In this document: piece after piece, positions 1-8,994 of the stretch
How positions within the stretch are numbered: the stretch's first letter is position 1
Layout: each line of letters opens with the position of its first letter
Assembly (NCBI GenBank): GCA_947173495.1
Contig: CAMWFQ010000008.1
Span: 62,001 to 126,000 of the forward strand
DNA length: 64,000 nucleotides
Source: an uncultured Lachnospiraceae bacterium
GTDB lineage: Bacteria > Bacillota > Clostridia > Lachnospirales > Lachnospiraceae
Direction of reading: 5' to 3'
Translations under genes and position numbers: made by a program
The notes under the pieces: generated by a model
Told to the model about the DNA's origin: nothing
Seen by the model: only the letters and a program-made list of their open reading frames with translations
The model's database searches: none

Positions 1-1185
1 AGGTTAAAGGAAGCGGCTGAAAAGGCAAAGAAGGAACTGTCTTCAGCGACAACAACCAACATCAATCTGCCGTTTATTACCGCAACTGCTGAGGGACCGA
101 AGCATTTTGATATGAATCTGAGCAGAGCAAAATTTGACGAACTTACCCATGATCTGGTGGAAAAGACAGCGATTCCGGTTCAGAATGCAATGAGGGATGC
201 CGGACTTACCAATGGCGATCTGGGCCAGGTACTTTTGGTAGGCGGATCTACCCGTATTCCGGCAGTACAGGATAAGGTAAAGCAGCTTACAGGACATGAA
301 CCCAGCAAGAGCCTGAATCCGGATGAGTGTGTTGCACTGGGAGCGTCTATTCAGGGCGGTAAGCTGGCAGGCGATGCTGGCGCAGGCGAGATTCTTCTTC
401 TGGATGTTACACCGCTTTCTCTGTCTATTGAGACCATGGGCGGCATTGCAACCAGACTGATTGAGAGAAATACTACGATTCCCACAAAGAAGAGCCAGAT
501 TTTCTCCACTGCAGCAGATAACCAGACAGCGGTTGACATCAATGTTCTGCAGGGCGAAAGACAGTTTGCAAGAGATAACAAGTCTCTGGGACAGTTCAGA
601 CTGGATGGAATTCCTCCGGCAATGCGTGGAGTTCCGCAGATTGAGGTTACTTTTGATATTGATGCCAACGGTATTGTAAATGTTTCCGCCAAGGATCTGG
701 GAACAGGTAAGGAACAGCATATTACCATCACGGCAAGCTCGAATATGTCTGATGACGAAATCGACAAGGCGGTAAAAGAAGCTGCCGAATTTGAGGCACA
801 GGATAAGAAGAGGAAAGAAGCTATTGACACAAGAAACGAGGCGGATTCCTTTGTATTCCAGACAGAAAAAGCGTTAAGTGAAGTAGGGGATAAGATCGAT
901 GCTTCCGAGAAGGCTGCAGTGGAAGCCGATGTGCAGGCAGTAAAGGATATTCTGGAGAGAACCAAAGATCAGGAAATGTCTGATTCCGATCTGGATGCGT
1001 TAAAAGCGGCCAGAGAAAAGCTTACGTCAAGCGCACAGGCTTTGTTTACCAAGATGTATGAAAACATGCAGCAGGCAGGAGGGGCAGCAGGTCCCGATAT
1101 GGGAGCAGGTGCAGGTCCTGACATGGGCGGAGCCGATACAGGAGCAGCAGATGACGTAGTTGACGGAGATTACCGCGAGGTATAG
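1..1185 (+). CDS. dnaK: Chaperone protein DnaK (Hsp70), 3' part
   Basis: This is the C-terminal part of the Hsp70 chaperone. The frame is already open at the first base of the window, so the start codon and most of the nucleotide-binding domain lie upstream; the ATG at 112 is internal. The end of the ATPase domain is visible ([10 protein letters not shown], then [11 protein letters not shown]). It is followed by the beta-sandwich substrate-binding domain beginning [17 protein letters not shown], the helical lid, and a Gly/Ala/Met-rich tail ending DGDYREV. DnaK binds unfolded polypeptides in an ATP cycle driven by DnaJ and GrpE, and dnaJ follows 161 bp downstream, as is usual in Firmicutes. 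A long antisense frame across this gene is a codon-bias shadow. Confidence 0.97.
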   Translation, partial: RLKEAAEKAKKELSSATTTNINLPFITATAEGPKHFDMNLSRAKFDELTHDLVEKTAIPVQNAMRDAGLTNGDLGQVLLVGGSTRIPAVQDKVKQLTGHEPSKSLNPDECVALGASIQGGKLAGDAGAGEILLLDVTPLSLSIETMGGIATRLIERNTTIPTKKSQIFSTAADNQTAVDINVLQGERQFARDNKSLGQFRLDGIPPAMRGVPQIEVTFDIDANGIVNVSAKDLGTGKEQHITITASSNMSDDEIDKAVKEAAEFEAQDKKRKEAIDTRNEADSFVFQTEKALSEVGDKIDASEKAAVEADVQAVKDILERTKDQEMSDSDLDALKAAREKLTSSAQALFTKMYENMQQAGGAAGPDMGAGAGPDMGGADTGAADDVVDGDYREV

Positions 1186-1346
1186 TGCAAAAGCAGAAAG
1201 AAGATTTGGGAAACTGAATGATTTGCGGAAGGATGGCTCTCTGGAGTCATTCTTTCCGTCAATTGATATTATGCCGTCTCAGGCGGTGCACCGGATGGTG
1301 CCCCGGGCGGTATATTGTGCGTCAAAGGGCACGGGAGGAATTTGTA

Positions 1347-2507
1347 ATGGCAGAACAGAAACGCGACTATTATGAGGTGCTTGGCATTGATAAGAACGCA
1401 GATGATGCCGCCATAAAAAAAGCATACAGGGCGCTTGCTAAAAAGTATCATCCTGATATGAATCCCGGAGATGCAGAAGCGGAGAAAAAGTTTAAAGAGG
1501 CTTCTGAAGCTTATGCAATTCTGAGTGATCCGGAGAAGAAAAAACAGTACGACCAGTTTGGCCATGCCGCTTTTGAGGGCGGAGCCGGCGGATTTGGCGG
1601 TTTTGATTTTAACAGTGCGGATTTCAGTGATATTTTCGGAGATATTTTCGGAGACTTCTTTGGAGGAGGACGCAGAAGCCGGGGAAATAATGGTCCGATG
1701 AAGGGGGCCAACATCAGAACCAGTGTAAGGATTACTTTCGAGGAGGCTGTGTTTGGTGTTGAGAAAGAAATTGAGCTGACCCTAAAGGATGAATGTAAGA
1801 CCTGTCACGGAAGCGGTGCGAAGCCGGGAACCAGTCCGGAAACCTGTCAGAAGTGCGGTGGGAAGGGCCAGGTGGTATTTACCCAGCAGTCTTTCTTTGG
1901 AACGGTGCGGAATGTGCAGACCTGTCCCGAATGTAACGGTACAGGGAAAGTGATCAGGGAAAAATGCGGGGACTGCCACGGATCGGGCTATATCGCCAGC
2001 CGTAAGAAAATTCAGGTATCAATACCTGCAGGAATTGATAACGGACAGAGCGTTCGTATCAGGGATAAAGGAGAGCCGGGTGTGAATGGCGGTCCCAGAG
2101 GAGATTTGCTGGTGGAAGTGATTGTAGGACGCCATCCCATCTTCCAGAGACAGGATTATAACATTTATTCAACGGTATTCATTTCCTACGCGATAGCTGC
2201 TCTTGGCGGAGATGTGCTTGTGGATACTGTGGACGGCAAGGTGATTTATGAGGTAAAAGCAGGAACACAGACAGATACAAAGGTTCGTCTGAAGGGGAAA
2301 GGAGTGCCGACACTCAGAAATAAGGAGGTCAGAGGAGATCATTATGTGACGCTGGTGATACAGACACCTGAAAAACTGTCGCATGAGGCAAAAGAACTGC
2401 TAAAGCAGTTTGATGCTCTGACAGATGACAGCTTAAATGCCGCCAAGAATGTTCAGACAGTAAAAAATGACACCAAGAAATCCAAAAAGAAAAAGTTCTG
2501 GGAATAA
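1347..2507 (+). CDS. dnaJ: Chaperone protein DnaJ (Hsp40)
   Basis: DnaJ delivers unfolded clients to DnaK and stimulates its ATPase. The 386-residue product has the full type I layout: J domain at residues 1-70 with the HPD tripeptide (KYHPDMN), a Gly/Phe-rich linker, four CxxCxGxG zinc repeats ([32 protein letters not shown]) and the C-terminal peptide-binding domains. The frame is open further upstream, to 1218. The ATG at 1347 is preferred because it sits 8 bases after GGGAGG and gives the family N-terminus [13 protein letters not shown]. It probably shares transcripts with dnaK. A strong terminator follows the stop. Confidence 0.97.
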   Translation: MAEQKRDYYEVLGIDKNADDAAIKKAYRALAKKYHPDMNPGDAEAEKKFKEASEAYAILSDPEKKKQYDQFGHAAFEGGAGGFGGFDFNSADFSDIFGDIFGDFFGGGRRSRGNNGPMKGANIRTSVRITFEEAVFGVEKEIELTLKDECKTCHGSGAKPGTSPETCQKCGGKGQVVFTQQSFFGTVRNVQTCPECNGTGKVIREKCGDCHGSGYIASRKKIQVSIPAGIDNGQSVRIRDKGEPGVNGGPRGDLLVEVIVGRHPIFQRQDYNIYSTVFISYAIAALGGDVLVDTVDGKVIYEVKAGTQTDTKVRLKGKGVPTLRNKEVRGDHYVTLVIQTPEKLSHEAKELLKQFDALTDDSLNAAKNVQTVKNDTKKSKKKKFWE

Positions 2508-2513
2508 GACATT

Positions 2514-2548
2514 AAAGGAAGAACCGATAAGCAGTTCTTCCTTTTTTT
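2514..2548 (+). terminator. Rho-independent terminator after dnaJ
   Basis: An AAGGAAGAAC...GTTCTTCCTT stem with a 9-nt loop runs directly into seven T residues. It starts 7 bases after the dnaJ stop and closes the dnaK-dnaJ transcript. Confidence 0.93.
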
Positions 2549-2550
2549 GA

Positions 2551-2647
2551 TGCGCAGGGGTGTGTATGGAAAATTGCTGCTATGCAGCACACACCCCGCG
2601 CGGCGAGTAGGGGAAGATAAACCTTCCCTACTCGATTTTCGCTGCGC
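2551..2647 (+). repeat. Dispersed two-hairpin repeat, copy A
   Basis: The first hairpin pairs GGGGTGTGT (2557-2565) with ACACACCCC (2589-2597) and has an inner GCTGC/GCAGC stem. After a GCGCGG-type linker comes a second hairpin, CGAGTAGGGGAAG (2604-2616) with CTTCCCTACTCG (2623-2634), then the shared tail GATTTTCGC. The same architecture recurs near 3.5, 25.8-26.0 and 59.1 kb. This copy lies in the convergent gap between dnaJ and the next minus-strand gene. Confidence 0.8.
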
Positions 2648-2715
2648 GGGAAAATTCTTTTCCTGATCAATTATAAAGGCGGTTATAGAAAAAGACCCGC
2701 CTGCATACACTGGTA

Positions 2716-3324
2716 TTACGGGAGCATCTCCTCCAGAGTGGAAACAATGTGGTCCGAGAGGCGTGTGTTCAGATTCCGGGCTATGGGAATCAGATCCGCA
2801 ATCCGCCCGGACATGCCTTCCTGCTGATAAATCGTGGCCAGCAGCTTATAGGTGGCACTGATATCGCTCCGGGTTTCTACGGCGAATTCCAGAACCTGAC
2901 GTGCCGGTTCTGTCTGGCTATGATCATACAGGATTTTTGCCCAGCTCTGAAGAGTGAGAACAAGGGTTGTGTAATTCTGATCATACCGGGACAGGCAGTC
3001 AATGTTTGGAGCGCCGTACATCAGTTTCAGATCGGTATTGCTGATGCCGGTAAAATTAACGATGGGAGACTGAGAAAGCATCCGCAGGGTTTCATGATAC
3101 TCGGCGACAGAGGGATGATCGGCCATAACATCCATAGGGAGCGTATCAAAGGGGATTTGGATATAATCAAGGTCATCAAGTGATTTGCGGCGTGTGCTGT
3201 TGGCCAGTGCCTCTCTCTCCCAGAAGCTCTTATTGGTCTTTGCTTCCCTGTTCCGGCTTTTGTGGAGTTCATATCCCAGCCAGATGCAGAAGACGATAAA
3301 ACTTGCAAAAAAAGGGAATCTCAT
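2716..3324 (-). CDS. Membrane-anchored TPR-like protein of unknown function
   Basis: I do not recognise a named family. The 202-residue product begins with a hydrophobic segment (about residues 5-18) followed at once by a basic stretch, which suggests one N-terminal membrane anchor with the rest cytoplasmic. Residues 110-200 are helical and contain paired helices resembling tetratricopeptide repeats (VLTLQSWAKILYDHSQTEPARQVLEFAVE, then ISATYKLLATIYQQEG). It is a single gene convergent with dnaJ, with the copy A repeat between them. A role as a scaffold is possible but nothing in the neighbourhood defines one. Confidence 0.75.
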   Translation of the reverse strand: MRFPFFASFIVFCIWLGYELHKSRNREAKTNKSFWEREALANSTRRKSLDDLDYIQIPFDTLPMDVMADHPSVAEYHETLRMLSQSPIVNFTGISNTDLKLMYGAPNIDCLSRYDQNYTTLVLTLQSWAKILYDHSQTEPARQVLEFAVETRSDISATYKLLATIYQQEGMSGRIADLIPIARNLNTRLSDHIVSTLEEMLP

Positions 3325-3365
3325 TTATAATATCCTTTCAAAGAGGTTTATTTTGGAGGTACAAA

Positions 3366-3473
3366 ATGTTTAATTTTTATCATAAAAAAAGCAGAAAAAC
3401 AATATCGGCGGTCATCATAGTCTTACTCATTCTGGCTATGATAATTCCAACTATAGCATCTTTTATGTACTAA
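3366..3473 (+). CDS. 35-residue single-pass membrane peptide (Prli42-like size and layout)
   Basis: A short frame starts at ATG 3366, 7 bases after TTTGGAGG, a convincing ribosome binding site. The product MFNFYHKKSRKTISAVIIVL continues as one hydrophobic helix ending IPTIASFMY. A basic N-terminus of about 11 residues followed by a single membrane segment and almost no tail is the layout of Prli42, the tiny membrane anchor of the stressosome in Listeria and Bacillus. The resemblance is in length, charge and hydrophobicity, not in proven sequence identity, so function is left open. It is divergent from the TPR-like gene. Confidence 0.6.
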   Translation: MFNFYHKKSRKTISAVIIVLLILAMIIPTIASFMY

Positions 3474-3480
3474 GGCAAAT

Positions 3481-3578
3481 TTTTTATGCACACGGGCGTC
3501 CGGAGGAAGATTGACAGCAGAAGCTGAGGAGCGATCTGCACGCAGGCAGAAAATCTTCCCTGTTTGATTGAGAATAAA
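3481..3578 (+). repeat. Dispersed two-hairpin repeat, copy B (degenerate)
   Basis: This stretch begins TTTTATGCACACGGGC, matching the start of the repeat block near 25.79 kb (TTTTTTATGCACACGGGC). It keeps the inner CAGC-AGAA-GCTG stem and the trailing CTTCCCTGTTTGATT, but the outer stems are largely decayed. It occupies the gap between the small membrane peptide and the VanW gene. Confidence 0.55.
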
Positions 3579-3604
3579 AAAGCCATGGAAAATGAGGAGG
3601 CAAT

Positions 3605-5188
3605 ATGAAAAAATTCATTAAGGGCATAATCTGCTTTTCTTTCATATTCATGATAGCAGGATGGCAGGTGCAGGCTCAGGATATGGCGCAACCCAGTGCG
3701 CGGGCCGGGGCGCAGGATGATGCCTGGAAAGAAAACAGAATTCTGCCGGGAATCTACATAGAAGATATATCCCTGGAGGGGAAAAACGCGAAAGAGGCGC
3801 AGACGCTGGTGGAGGAATATGTAAACGGCCTCAGCGGAAAGCGGATCGCACTGACGGGGATAGATGGAAATACAGTAGAAGTCACGCCGGAAGATGTGGG
3901 ACTGTACTGGTCCAATCAGGGGATCATAGAAGAAGCAGCCCAAATCGGCCAGAGAGGCAATGTGATACAGCGCTATAAGGTAAAAAAGGACCTTCAGTAT
4001 CAGAATAAAGTATATCGGCTGGAATTTGATGTCGACCGGGAGAAGGCGGGACAGATCCTGACAGAACAGTGTTCTGTGTATAATGTGGAAGCAAAGGACG
4101 CCTCTCTTTCCAGAGAAAATGAAAGTTTTGTGGTCCACCCGGGCCAAAGAGGACAGGTAGTGGATGAGGAGGCTTCTCTGGAAAAAATCTGCAGCTTCTT
4201 TCGTGAAAGCTGGAACAGAGAGGACGCGGCGATCGATCTGGAGATTATAGTAGACGAGCCGAAAGGAACAGAGGAAGAGCTGGGCAAGGTGAAGGATGTA
4301 CTTGGAACATTTACTACAAGTTTCAGCAGCTCAGGACCTTCCAGAAGCGCTAATGTGAGAAACGGGTGTGCGTTGATTAACGGATCAACTCTGTATCCCG
4401 GAGATGAATTTTCCACTTATGAGGCGGTATCGCCGTTCAGTGAGGCAAACGGTTATTATATGGCGGGGTCTTATCTGAACGGACAGGTGGTGGACAGTCT
4501 GGGCGGCGGTATCTGCCAGGTTTCCACGACCCTTTATAATGCGGTACTTTTGTCAGAGCTGGAGGTTACAGAGAGACATAACCATTCCATGATCGTCACT
4601 TATGTGGATCCTTCGGCAGATGCCGCTATTGCAGAGTCCGCAGGAAAAGATTTCAAGTTTGTAAATAATACGGGAGCGCCTCTTTATATTGAAGGAGTTA
4701 CGTCAGACGATAAGCATATTACTTTTACGATTTACGGTATGGAAACCAGGGACAGCAGCCACAGTGTGCGCTACGAAAGCGAAGTGGTCAGCACAACCTA
4801 CCCTGACACAGAGGTGATTTATCCGAATGAATCGTTACCGGTAGGCTCTATTTCCGTACAGTCAGCACATATAGGCTATAAAGCAAATCTGTGGAAGATT
4901 GTTATGGAGAACGGGACAGAAGTGAGCAGGGAACAGGTCAATTCCAGCTCTTATAAGATGGTGCCCCGGACTGCAACAGTGGGAGTTGCCACGGAGGATC
5001 CCAATATCCACAACCAGATGATGGAGGCAATCGCTACAAACAGTATTGATCATGTAAAAAATGTGGTATCATCGCTTACAGCGCCGCCGGCAGAAGGCGC
5101 CCCGGATCAGGGAGCGGCTCCGGAGGGAGGAGCCCCGGTTCCGCCGCCGGCTGAAGCAGCGCCCCCTGCGGAAGTTCCTGCTGAGTGA
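3605..5188 (+). CDS. VanW family secreted cell-wall protein
   Basis: The 527-residue product has a signal peptide at about residues 1-24 (KGIICFSFIFMIAGWQVQAQ). A region of roughly residues 50-230 resembles the putative peptidoglycan-binding domain often found before VanW. The VanW domain spans about 235-375, with the conserved core GDEFSTYEAV and SLGGGICQVSTTLYNAVLLS. A C-terminal beta-rich stretch resembling a G5 domain follows, then a Pro/Ala/Glu-rich tail of about 35 residues. VanW proteins are wall-associated and their biochemical role is unsettled, so no enzymatic claim is made. ATG 3605 follows ATGAGGAGGCAAT, a strong binding site. The next gene starts 9 bp after the stop. Confidence 0.88.
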   Translation: MKKFIKGIICFSFIFMIAGWQVQAQDMAQPSARAGAQDDAWKENRILPGIYIEDISLEGKNAKEAQTLVEEYVNGLSGKRIALTGIDGNTVEVTPEDVGLYWSNQGIIEEAAQIGQRGNVIQRYKVKKDLQYQNKVYRLEFDVDREKAGQILTEQCSVYNVEAKDASLSRENESFVVHPGQRGQVVDEEASLEKICSFFRESWNREDAAIDLEIIVDEPKGTEEELGKVKDVLGTFTTSFSSSGPSRSANVRNGCALINGSTLYPGDEFSTYEAVSPFSEANGYYMAGSYLNGQVVDSLGGGICQVSTTLYNAVLLSELEVTERHNHSMIVTYVDPSADAAIAESAGKDFKFVNNTGAPLYIEGVTSDDKHITFTIYGMETRDSSHSVRYESEVVSTTYPDTEVIYPNESLPVGSISVQSAHIGYKANLWKIVMENGTEVSREQVNSSSYKMVPRTATVGVATEDPNIHNQMMEAIATNSIDHVKNVVSSLTAPPAEGAPDQGAAPEGGAPVPPPAEAAPPAEVPAE

Positions 5189-5197
5189 GAACAAAGG

Positions 5198-5836
5198 ATG
5201 AAGAGAGAGCAGACAGAGAATCAGGGAATTGAAAATCGAAAAGGCGCAGGCGTGGAAAATGACGGCGCCTTTTTGTCATATACAGAGCGCTGCAGAAAAC
5301 TGTCGGATAAGCATTGGCTGGTGGTAAGTAAGTGGATCGGTCTGGAAGGAACATGGCGGATCGCCACCCAAAGGTCTGAGGAGCTCTTAACCCGTTACCC
5401 GCCATTGCTTGTGGCGGCAGCGAAGGAGCAGAACAAGTGGCTTTCGGTGGAAAAGGAATCTGCGATAGCGGTACAGGCAGGCGCCGATGCGATTCGCGAA
5501 GTGAGATATGGCGGAATATTTGGTGCGTTGTGGGAACTTTCCCGGGAGCTGGGGAGAGGATTTTGTGTGGACCTGAAAAGAATCCCGGTGAGACAGGAAA
5601 CCATTGAGGTCTGCGAATGGTTTCACTTAAATCCATATGAACTTTTGTCAGGAGGGATGCTGCTTATGGCGGCGGCAGATGTGGGAACACTTTCAGAATC
5701 CCTTAAGGAGGCGGAGATCCCTTTTTCAGTGATCGGAAGTACCAACGGCAGCAACGACAGGATCGTGAAAAATGGGGAGAATGTAAGATACCTGGGACCG
5801 GTAGCATCAGATGAAATTTTTAAAATTATCAAATAA
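5198..5836 (+). CDS. AIR synthase (PurM/HypE) C-terminal-domain-like protein
   Basis: The 212-residue product resembles the C-terminal half of the PurM/HypE/SelD superfamily: a stretch like LLVAAAKEQNKWLSVEKESAIAVQAGADAIREV, then FHLNPYELLSGGMLLMAAAD, and the closing glycine-rich turn where HypE-type proteins carry the IGxV strand. The ATP-binding N-terminal half is missing, so it is unlikely to perform a complete AIR-synthase or HypE reaction alone. It sits 9 bp after the VanW gene and 27 bp before an Lrp-type regulator, suggesting one transcript. Its true substrate is unknown. Confidence 0.65.
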   Translation: MKREQTENQGIENRKGAGVENDGAFLSYTERCRKLSDKHWLVVSKWIGLEGTWRIATQRSEELLTRYPPLLVAAAKEQNKWLSVEKESAIAVQAGADAIREVRYGGIFGALWELSRELGRGFCVDLKRIPVRQETIEVCEWFHLNPYELLSGGMLLMAAADVGTLSESLKEAEIPFSVIGSTNGSNDRIVKNGENVRYLGPVASDEIFKIIK

Positions 5837-5863
5837 CAGGAAGACAGAAAGAGAGGATGATGT

Positions 5864-6346
5864 ATGAGAGAACAGATTTTGGCGATCATAGAAAAAAACA
5901 GCCGGATCGACATGAGAGAACTGGCGGTTATTCTGGGAGCGGAAGAAATAACCATTGCAAATGAGCTGAAGGCAATGGAGGAGGAAGGAATCATTTGTGG
6001 TTATCACACCATGATTGACTGGGAGAAAACATCGATTGAAAAGGTGACGGCTCTGATTGAGGTGAGGATCACGCCCCAGAGAGGACAGGGCTTTGATAAT
6101 ATCGCCGAGAGAATTTACAAATATCCGGAGGTAAACAGTGTCTACCTGATTTCGGGGGGATATGATCTTCTGGTAACGCTGGAAGGAAAATCCCTGAAGG
6201 CAGTCTCCAGCTTTGTATCTGATAAGCTTTCCACACTGGAAGGCGTGCTCAGCACAGCGACACACTTTATCTTAAAGAAGTATAAGGACCATGGCACCAT
6301 ACTTGCCAAAAAGTATGAGGATACCAGAGAGAAGGTGAGTCCATGA
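5864..6346 (+). CDS. Lrp/AsnC family transcriptional regulator
   Basis: The 160-residue product has an N-terminal winged helix-turn-helix (about residues 1-60, ending EEEGIICGYHTMID) and a C-terminal RAM ligand-binding domain (about 65-145) with the typical VNSVYLISGGYDLLVTLEG strand. Lrp/AsnC proteins form octamer-like assemblies that sense amino acids. Its stop overlaps the ATG of the aminotransferase gene by 4 bases (ATGA), so the two are translationally coupled. Control of the neighbouring aminotransferase in response to an amino acid is the simplest inference. ATG 5864 follows AGAGAGGATGATGT. Confidence 0.93.
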   Translation: MREQILAIIEKNSRIDMRELAVILGAEEITIANELKAMEEEGIICGYHTMIDWEKTSIEKVTALIEVRITPQRGQGFDNIAERIYKYPEVNSVYLISGGYDLLVTLEGKSLKAVSSFVSDKLSTLEGVLSTATHFILKKYKDHGTILAKKYEDTREKVSP

Positions 6347-7515
6347 GAAGCCCGTTAGCAGACAAGGCGGTCGCCATTAAACCCTCCGGAATACGAAAGT
6401 TTTTTGATATTGTAAGCGAGATGAAGGATGCGATTTCTCTGGGAGTGGGGGAGCCGGATTTTGACACGCCCTGGCATATCAGGGACGAGGGAATTTATTC
6501 ACTGGAAAAAGGGCGCACTTTTTATACTTCGAATGCAGGTCTGAAGGAATTGAGAGAGGAAATATCCGGATACATAAAGAGAACCCAGGATATTTCCTAT
6601 GATCCGGTTCATGAGGTGCTGATTACGGTAGGCGGATCAGAGGCTATCGATATTGCCCTGCGCGCCATGCTCAATCCGGGGGAGGAGGTACTGATCCCGC
6701 AGCCCAGCTATGTGTCTTACGAACCCTGCGCGATTCTGGCGGACGGCAGGCCGGTGATTATTGAATTGAAGGCGGAGAATGAATTCAGACTGACCGCGGA
6801 GGAGCTCAGGAGTGCTATCACAGACAGGACTAAGGTCCTGATCCTTCCGTTTCCCAATAATCCCACAGGGGCCATTATGGAAAAACAGGATCTGGAGGCC
6901 ATCGCGGAGGTTATCCGTGAAAAGGATATTTTTGTTATATCCGATGAAATATATGCGGAGCTTACCTATAAAGGGAAACATGTTTCCATCATAAGTCTGC
7001 CCGGTATGAAAGAGAGGACGGTGTTGATCAACGGCTTTTCCAAGGCCTACGCCATGACGGGATGGCGCCTGGGCTATGCCTGTGCGCCGGCACAGATCAT
7101 GGAACAGATGCTGAAGATCCATCAGTTTGCCATTATGTGTGGTCCCACGACCAGCCAGTATGCCGCGGTGGAGGCGCTCAGAAACGGCGATGATGACGTG
7201 GCGATGATGCGGGAGTCTTATAACCAGAGAAGAAGGTTTCTGATGCATGCCTTCAAGGAGATGGGACTGGAGTGCTTTGAACCGTACGGGGCCTTTTACG
7301 TATTTCCCTGTATCAGAGAATTTGGAATGACCAGCGAAGAATTTGCGGAAAGACTGCTTGCGGAAGAGAAGGTGGCAGTGGTTCCCGGAACGGCATTTGG
7401 AGACTGTGGAGAAGGATTTTTGAGAATTTCTTATGCTTATTCGCTGGAAAATCTGAAGCTGGCGCTGGGCAAGATCAATGCCTTTATCACAAGGCTCAGA
7501 AGTGAGAAAAAATAG
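6343..7515 (+). CDS. Pyridoxal-phosphate aminotransferase, class I/II
   Basis: The 390-residue fold-type I aminotransferase is of normal full length. The N-terminal ISLGVGEPDFDTP motif, the aromatic stacking region PQPSYVSYEP, the NNPTG turn and DEIYAEL are all present. The cofactor lysine lies in GFSKAYAMTGWRLGY (about K234), and the C-terminal substrate-binding arginine lies in FLRISYA. Members of this group move amino groups between aspartate, aromatic or other amino acids and 2-oxoglutarate; the exact substrate cannot be read from sequence. It overlaps the Lrp-type regulator by 4 bases and trmL starts 2 bp after its stop. Confidence 0.92.
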   Translation: MRSPLADKAVAIKPSGIRKFFDIVSEMKDAISLGVGEPDFDTPWHIRDEGIYSLEKGRTFYTSNAGLKELREEISGYIKRTQDISYDPVHEVLITVGGSEAIDIALRAMLNPGEEVLIPQPSYVSYEPCAILADGRPVIIELKAENEFRLTAEELRSAITDRTKVLILPFPNNPTGAIMEKQDLEAIAEVIREKDIFVISDEIYAELTYKGKHVSIISLPGMKERTVLINGFSKAYAMTGWRLGYACAPAQIMEQMLKIHQFAIMCGPTTSQYAAVEALRNGDDDVAMMRESYNQRRRFLMHAFKEMGLECFEPYGAFYVFPCIREFGMTSEEFAERLLAEEKVAVVPGTAFGDCGEGFLRISYAYSLENLKLALGKINAFITRLRSEKK

Positions 7516-7517
7516 TT

Positions 7518-8021
7518 ATGCATATCATTTTACACCAGCCGGAGATACCGGCAAATACCGGAAATATAGGAAGAACCTGTGTAGCTGCAGGAGCAGATCT
7601 TCATTTGATAGAGCCATTGGGATTCCGCCTTACCGAAAAAGAGATTCGAAGGGCCGGAATGGACTACTGGGAGCACCTGAACGTGACAAGGTATATGAAC
7701 TTTGAAGAGTTTAACTCCATGCATCCCGGCGTCAGGATCTGGATGGCAACTACGAAGGCAAAGCAGGTTTATACGGAAGTCTCATATGGAGAGGATGATT
7801 TTATTATGTTCGGTAAGGAAAGCGGAGGGATTCCGGAAGAGCTTCTTCTGGAATACGAGGCGACCTGTATCCGTATTCCCATGCTTTCCGAAATCCGTTC
7901 CTTAAATCTCTCCAATTCCGTGGCTATTGTTCTCTATGAGGCACTCCGTCAGCAGAACTTTGCCCGCATGCAGCGTGAAGGAGCGCTCCACAGACTGCAA
8001 TGGAGCAGCGAAAGTCAGTAA
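7518..8021 (+). CDS. trmL: tRNA (cytidine(34)-2'-O)-methyltransferase TrmL
   Basis: This small SPOUT methyltransferase (167 residues, the usual TrmL length) methylates the wobble ribose of certain leucine tRNAs using S-adenosylmethionine. The signature N-terminus HIILHQPEIPANTGNIGRTC is complete. The trefoil-knot loops GKESGGIP and IPMLSEIRSLNLSNSVAIVL, which hold the cofactor, are also present. It is the last gene of the run from the VanW locus. Its 3' end overlaps the 3' end of the convergent SIMPL lipoprotein gene by 7 bp, so there is no room for a dedicated terminator between them. Confidence 0.95.
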   Translation: MHIILHQPEIPANTGNIGRTCVAAGADLHLIEPLGFRLTEKEIRRAGMDYWEHLNVTRYMNFEEFNSMHPGVRIWMATTKAKQVYTEVSYGEDDFIMFGKESGGIPEELLLEYEATCIRIPMLSEIRSLNLSNSVAIVLYEALRQQNFARMQREGALHRLQWSSESQ

Positions 8022-8818
8022 AGCTGATATTCCACGGTGATTCGGGCTTCCACCTGAAGCTCTCCGGGCATGATGCCGGCAGTATCCTCCAAGGCTGCCT
8101 CCTTTCTGGCATTATACTGAGAGGCGAGTGCATAATCGGAATAGCGGGCCTGAGAATAGCCGCTGGTTTCCGTGATATTCAGTACGGCCCCCACATTACA
8201 TCCGGCGGCGTCCGCCAGTGCCTGGGCTTTCTGACGGGCGCTTCTTACAGCTGCTTCCAGAGCTTCCTGGTAGCACTGATCATACAGACTTGCCTGATAG
8301 GTGATGGACTGTATGGTATTGACGCCGGTGATGACGGACTGAGAGAGAATTTCGTCAAGCCTGCCAGGCCCGCGGAGCGGCAGATCCGAGACGGTAAGGG
8401 TGGTAACCGATTCATAACCGGTGATCCGTGCGGTATTGCCGCTGTAGTTGTAAACAGGGTTCATATAGTAATCCGTAGTCTGTATGGAAGTTTCTGCCAC
8501 CTCCAGTGATCTCAGACAGTCGATTACCTGACTGACGGCTTCACTGTTTTTTTGCTGGCAGGAAGCGGGATCACCTGCGCTTGAGCGGACAGAGTAGACG
8601 ACCTCGGCAATGTCGGGAACTACAGAGACCTCTTCGCTGCTGTTTACAAGGATGGAATTTCCCTCCACAGGGACAGGAAAATCCGGTTCGGAAACCGGCT
8701 CCGCGGGACAATCGGCCGCCGGAGGCTCCTGAGGGGACGCGCCGGAAGAGCTGGCAGCGCATCCGGTGAAAGCGGTGAGAAGCAGGGCTGCGATAAATAG
8801 TGTACGTATTTTTTTCAT
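8015..8818 (-). CDS. SIMPL domain (DUF541) lipoprotein
   Basis: The 267-residue product has a lipoprotein signal peptide with lipobox LTAFTGC (Cys20), so it should be anchored on the outer face of the membrane. The SIMPL/DUF541 domain follows, with the typical VVPDIAEVVYSV strand near the start, the VIDCLRSLEVAETSIQTTDYYMNPVYNY segment and the KAQALADAAGCNVGAVLNITE helix-turn. The biochemical function of SIMPL proteins is poorly defined. The ribosome binding site AAAAGGAGGAT sits 6 bases before ATG 8818 and can pair with a complementary segment 77 bases upstream in the same mRNA (see the regulatory feature at 8825-8936). Confidence 0.9.
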   Translation of the reverse strand: MKKIRTLFIAALLLTAFTGCAASSSGASPQEPPAADCPAEPVSEPDFPVPVEGNSILVNSSEEVSVVPDIAEVVYSVRSSAGDPASCQQKNSEAVSQVIDCLRSLEVAETSIQTTDYYMNPVYNYSGNTARITGYESVTTLTVSDLPLRGPGRLDEILSQSVITGVNTIQSITYQASLYDQCYQEALEAAVRSARQKAQALADAAGCNVGAVLNITETSGYSQARYSDYALASQYNARKEAALEDTAGIMPGELQVEARITVEYQLY

Positions 8819-8824
8819 TCAAAA

Positions 8825-8936
8825 ATCCTCCTTTTGTATCTTGATAGATCAGGCATGGATCTTGTTCGCTGCCTGTCGTTATAGCGAACGACAACCATTT
8901 TTGCTTGGCCTTTCCTATAAGATACGAAGGAGGATT
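8825..8936 (-). promoter_or_regulatory. Ribosome-binding-site-sequestering long hairpin before the SIMPL gene
   Basis: In the minus-strand transcript, AATCCTCCTTCGTATCTT (8936-8919) can pair with AAGATACAAAAGGAGGAT (8842-8825). This gives 7 bp and then 9-10 bp around a small internal loop. The second arm contains the whole Shine-Dalgarno sequence of the SIMPL gene. The 76-nt spacer holds its own perfect hairpin, TGTCGTT (8893-8887) with AACGACA (8880-8874). The pairing is seen directly; that it controls translation is inference. Confidence 0.65.
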
Positions 8937-8994
8937 CCTGTTTTATGGATCCGGATTATGAATTTGTTACATCAGAGAATGATCGTGAGGCGCT

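Noticed and set aside
43-720. Long antisense frame of 225 codons over dnaK
   Set aside because: It lies wholly within a certain gene, has no ribosome binding site and reads as low-information Ser/Leu/Cys/Asn-rich sequence. It is a shadow of dnaK codon bias.
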